Source: Betaproteobacteria bacterium (GTDB lineage Bacteria > Pseudomonadota > Gammaproteobacteria > Burkholderiales > Usitatibacteraceae). Taken from it: a DNA stretch of 10,759 nucleotides. The stretch covers positions 1 to 10,759 of the forward strand of contig JAAOZZ010000268.1 in assembly GCA_012274175.1 (NCBI GenBank), in the 5' to 3' direction. Of this stretch, positions 9,322 through 10,759 are shown in pieces. Below the pieces are notes generated by a model, which saw only the letters and a list, made by a program, of their open reading frames with translations, did no database searches and was not told the origin of the DNA. Both the position numbers and the translations under genes were made by a program. The stretch's first letter is position 1; each line of letters opens with the position of its first letter.

Positions 9322-10056
9322 ATGAAGAAATCCGCGGCCACGCCTTCCTTCCGGCCACTATACGAGCAGATCAAGGTGCTGCTCACCCGGAGCCTCGTAT
9401 CGGGCGAATGGAAGCCGGGCGAGGCGATCCCGTCGGAGCTCGAGCTCGCATCGCGCTTCCGCGTGAGCCAGGGCACGGTGCGCAAGGCGATCGACGAGCT
9501 CGCTTCCGAGCACATCCTCATGCGCCGCCAGGGCAAGGGAACCTACGTCGCCTCCCACAACGAGCCCTCGTACCAGTACCGGTTCCTGCGCGTGATCCCC
9601 GACTCGGGCGAGAAGGTCGCGCCGCGCAACCTCTTCTTCGGCCTCGAGCGCCACAAGGGCGCGGGCGAGCCGGCGCGCGCGCTGCGCCTGAAGGCGGGGG
9701 CGAGCGTGATCGCCTTTAAGCGCGTGATGTCCTTCGGCGGCCGTCCCCTGATCCTCGACGACATCGTGCTCGATGCGAGCCTGTTCCCGGGCCTCACGCT
9801 GGCCGAGCTCGAGGAATTCGGCGGCTCGGTCTACAGCTTCTACGAGACGGTCTTCGGGATCCGCATGATCCGCGCCGAGGAGTGGCTGCGCGCGGTGAGC
9901 GCCGACGGCGTGGCCGCGACGCACCTCAAGGTGGCGCCGGGCACCGCGCTGCTCAGCGTCGATCGCATCGCGTTCACCTACGGCGACAAGCCGGTCGAGT
10001 GGCGCCGCGGGCTGTGCGTGACCGACGGCTATGCGTACTTCAACGAGCTCAGTTGA
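9322..10056 (+). CDS. GntR-family regulator, HutC subfamily (UTRA domain)
   Basis: DNA-binding transcription factor of 244 residues. The N-terminal winged helix-turn-helix spans about 11-77 with the GntR pattern PLYEQIK, GEAIPSELELASRFRVSQGT, VRKAIDEL and the wing RRQGKGTYVA. Residues from about 85 to 240 fit a UTRA ligand-binding domain (ALRLKAGASVIAFKRVM, RPLILDDIVLD, APGTALLSVDRIAF, VEWRRGLCVTDGY), which places it in the HutC subfamily. The ATG at 9322 follows an AGG-rich stretch (aggatggcagggcc). It lies 82 bases before sdhC on the same strand and divergent from the lyase-prp-acn operon; a GntR gene before sdhC is an arrangement I recall from Burkholderiales. It probably controls one or both sides through the palindrome at 9276-9287. 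The ligand is unknown; a cycle intermediate such as a tricarboxylate or CoA ester is a guess. No sigma-54-type PrpR is seen. Confidence 0.93.
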   Translation: MKKSAATPSFRPLYEQIKVLLTRSLVSGEWKPGEAIPSELELASRFRVSQGTVRKAIDELASEHILMRRQGKGTYVASHNEPSYQYRFLRVIPDSGEKVAPRNLFFGLERHKGAGEPARALRLKAGASVIAFKRVMSFGGRPLILDDIVLDASLFPGLTLAELEEFGGSVYSFYETVFGIRMIRAEEWLRAVSADGVAATHLKVAPGTALLSVDRIAFTYGDKPVEWRRGLCVTDGYAYFNELS

Positions 10057-10138
10057 GGGCCTGCGTGCGCCGCTCGGTATGTGAGGTCGCAGCAAAAGGG
10101 CTTAAAATCGGAATGTGCCGACAGGACAAGAATACAAA
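10057..10138 (+). promoter_or_regulatory. gntR-sdhC spacer with possible sdhC promoter
   Basis: 82 bases between gntR and sdhC. TAAAAT at 10103-10108 is a reasonable -10 element about 30 bases before the sdhC start, but the bases 17 upstream of it (around 10080-10085) are a poor -35 match. Read-through from gntR is equally possible. No terminator-like hairpin with a T run is visible. Confidence 0.3.
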
Positions 10139-10525
10139 ATGAGCTCCGCACCCAAGCCGCGCCCGAAATACTACGAGTTCAACCTGCTCCACCATTGGCC
10201 GCCGGCGGTCCTGTCGATCTTCCATCGCATCTCCGGATTGCTGCTCTTCTTCCCGCTGCTCCCGCTGGTGCTCTACGGGATGCAATCGAGCCTGGGTTCC
10301 GAGGCGGGCTACCTCCAATGGCGCGATTGCCTCGGGCAGCCGATCTCGAAGCTCGTGATCTTCGCCGTTGCCTGGATCTACGCGCACCACTTCTTCGCCG
10401 GCATCCGCTACCTGCTGCTCGACCTGCACGTGGGATCGTCGAAGGCCGCGGCGCGCGCGAGCGCCCTCGCGGTGTTCGCGCTCGGCGCGGCCGGCGCCGC
10501 GCTCATCGCGTGGGGCCTGCTGTGA
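10139..10525 (+). CDS. sdhC: Succinate dehydrogenase cytochrome b556 subunit SdhC
   Basis: Membrane anchor subunit of complex II that, with SdhD, binds heme b and quinone in the inner membrane and anchors SdhAB. The 128 residues carry three hydrophobic segments at about 23-46, 68-92 and 106-127. The quinone-site motif SIFHRISG has Ser26 and Arg30, matching the Ser/Arg pair of E. coli SdhC, and AHHFFAGIRYLLLD places His84 as the heme ligand; the usual IRH is IRY here. The ATG at 10139 gives the typical Pro/Lys-rich leader MSSAPKPRPKYYEF; a GTG at 10115 in the same frame would add eight residues and is less likely. The ribosome binding site is weak (AGGA about 12 bases upstream). The end overlaps sdhD by four bases. 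Succinate from PrpB is a substrate source for the complex. Confidence 0.95.
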   Translation: MSSAPKPRPKYYEFNLLHHWPPAVLSIFHRISGLLLFFPLLPLVLYGMQSSLGSEAGYLQWRDCLGQPISKLVIFAVAWIYAHHFFAGIRYLLLDLHVGSSKAAARASALAVFALGAAGAALIAWGLL

Positions 10526-10759
10526 GCCGCTACGGGAAGTCGCCCGTAGGCGCCCACTACGGCGTGGGCGACTGGCTGCTGCAGCGCCTCACCGCCGCGG
10601 TCATGGCCGCCTACACGCTGCTCGCCCTCGCCGTGGCATGGTGGAAGGCGCCCGCTACCTACGCCGACTGGAGGGCGCTCTTCTCCGGGAGCCTCGTGCG
10701 GGTATGCACGATGGTGTTCATGGTCGCACTCCTGTACCACGCCTGGGTCGGCATGCGCG
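10522..10759 (+). CDS. sdhD: Succinate dehydrogenase membrane anchor SdhD, partial
   Basis: Second membrane anchor of succinate dehydrogenase. Only the first 79 codons are in the window; the family is about 110-125 residues, so the last third is missing. The start is GTG at 10522, whose GTGA overlaps the sdhC stop, a usual sign of translational coupling. Recognisable parts are GAHYGVGDWLLQRLTAAVMA at 10-29, a first membrane segment at about 24-41 and a second beginning near 60 that ends in LLYHAWVGMR. His73 in that motif is at the position of the SdhD heme ligand. The genes for SdhA and SdhB are expected downstream but are not visible. Confidence 0.93.
   Translation, partial: MSRYGKSPVGAHYGVGDWLLQRLTAAVMAAYTLLALAVAWWKAPATYADWRALFSGSLVRVCTMVFMVALLYHAWVGMR

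Noticed and set aside
10108..10121. TCGG-AATGTG-CCGA hairpin before sdhC as a terminator or leader element
   Set aside because: A four-base stem with a six-base loop and no T run is too weak to support either function.

Overview
The window is GC-rich, almost wholly coding, and reads as a central-carbon gene cluster of a high-GC betaproteobacterium. The clues are the divergent layout of a GntR regulator plus sdhCD against an acnA-containing operon, an arrangement I recall from Burkholderiales, together with the protein sequences. Genus cannot be fixed from the sequence alone.

Minus strand, read from about 9216 down to 1, is one tight eight-gene run: a divergent CitE-like CoA-ester lyase (8338-9216), a double-hotdog MaoC protein that looks like mesaconyl-CoA hydratase (7265-8341), a second, different CitE/HpcH-type lyase (6232-7239), prpB (5341-6216), prpC (4164-5330), prpD (2688-4145), a small lipoprotein (2217-2651) and acnA (runs off the window at base 1). 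Gaps range from a 4-base overlap to 36 bases, so a single operon is likely. Plus strand, divergent: a HutC-type GntR regulator (9322-10056), sdhC (10139-10525) and the start of sdhD (10522 to the window end). The 105-base divergent spacer holds a perfect 12-base palindrome at 9276-9287, a good candidate operator for the GntR protein.

Read as chemistry, the operon can be joined into one line: mesaconyl-CoA is hydrated to beta-methylmalyl-CoA, a CitE-type lyase splits it to glyoxylate and propionyl-CoA, PrpC/PrpD/AcnA/PrpB carry propionyl-CoA through the 2-methylcitrate cycle to pyruvate and succinate, and succinate dehydrogenase, encoded across the shared promoter, takes the succinate. The prp and sdh assignments are firm. 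The mesaconyl-CoA hydratase call is strong by recalled family similarity. The substrates of the two CitE-like proteins, and the direction of flux through that branch, are inference. Notable oddities are non-canonical residues at usually conserved CitE positions in the promoter-proximal lyase, a lipoprotein gene buried in a metabolic operon, a 2 x 15-base tandem repeat at the prpD end, and no prpR, acnD, prpF or prpE in view. No RNA genes, CRISPR arrays or insertion sequences were seen, and no gene-free stretch exceeds about 110 bases.
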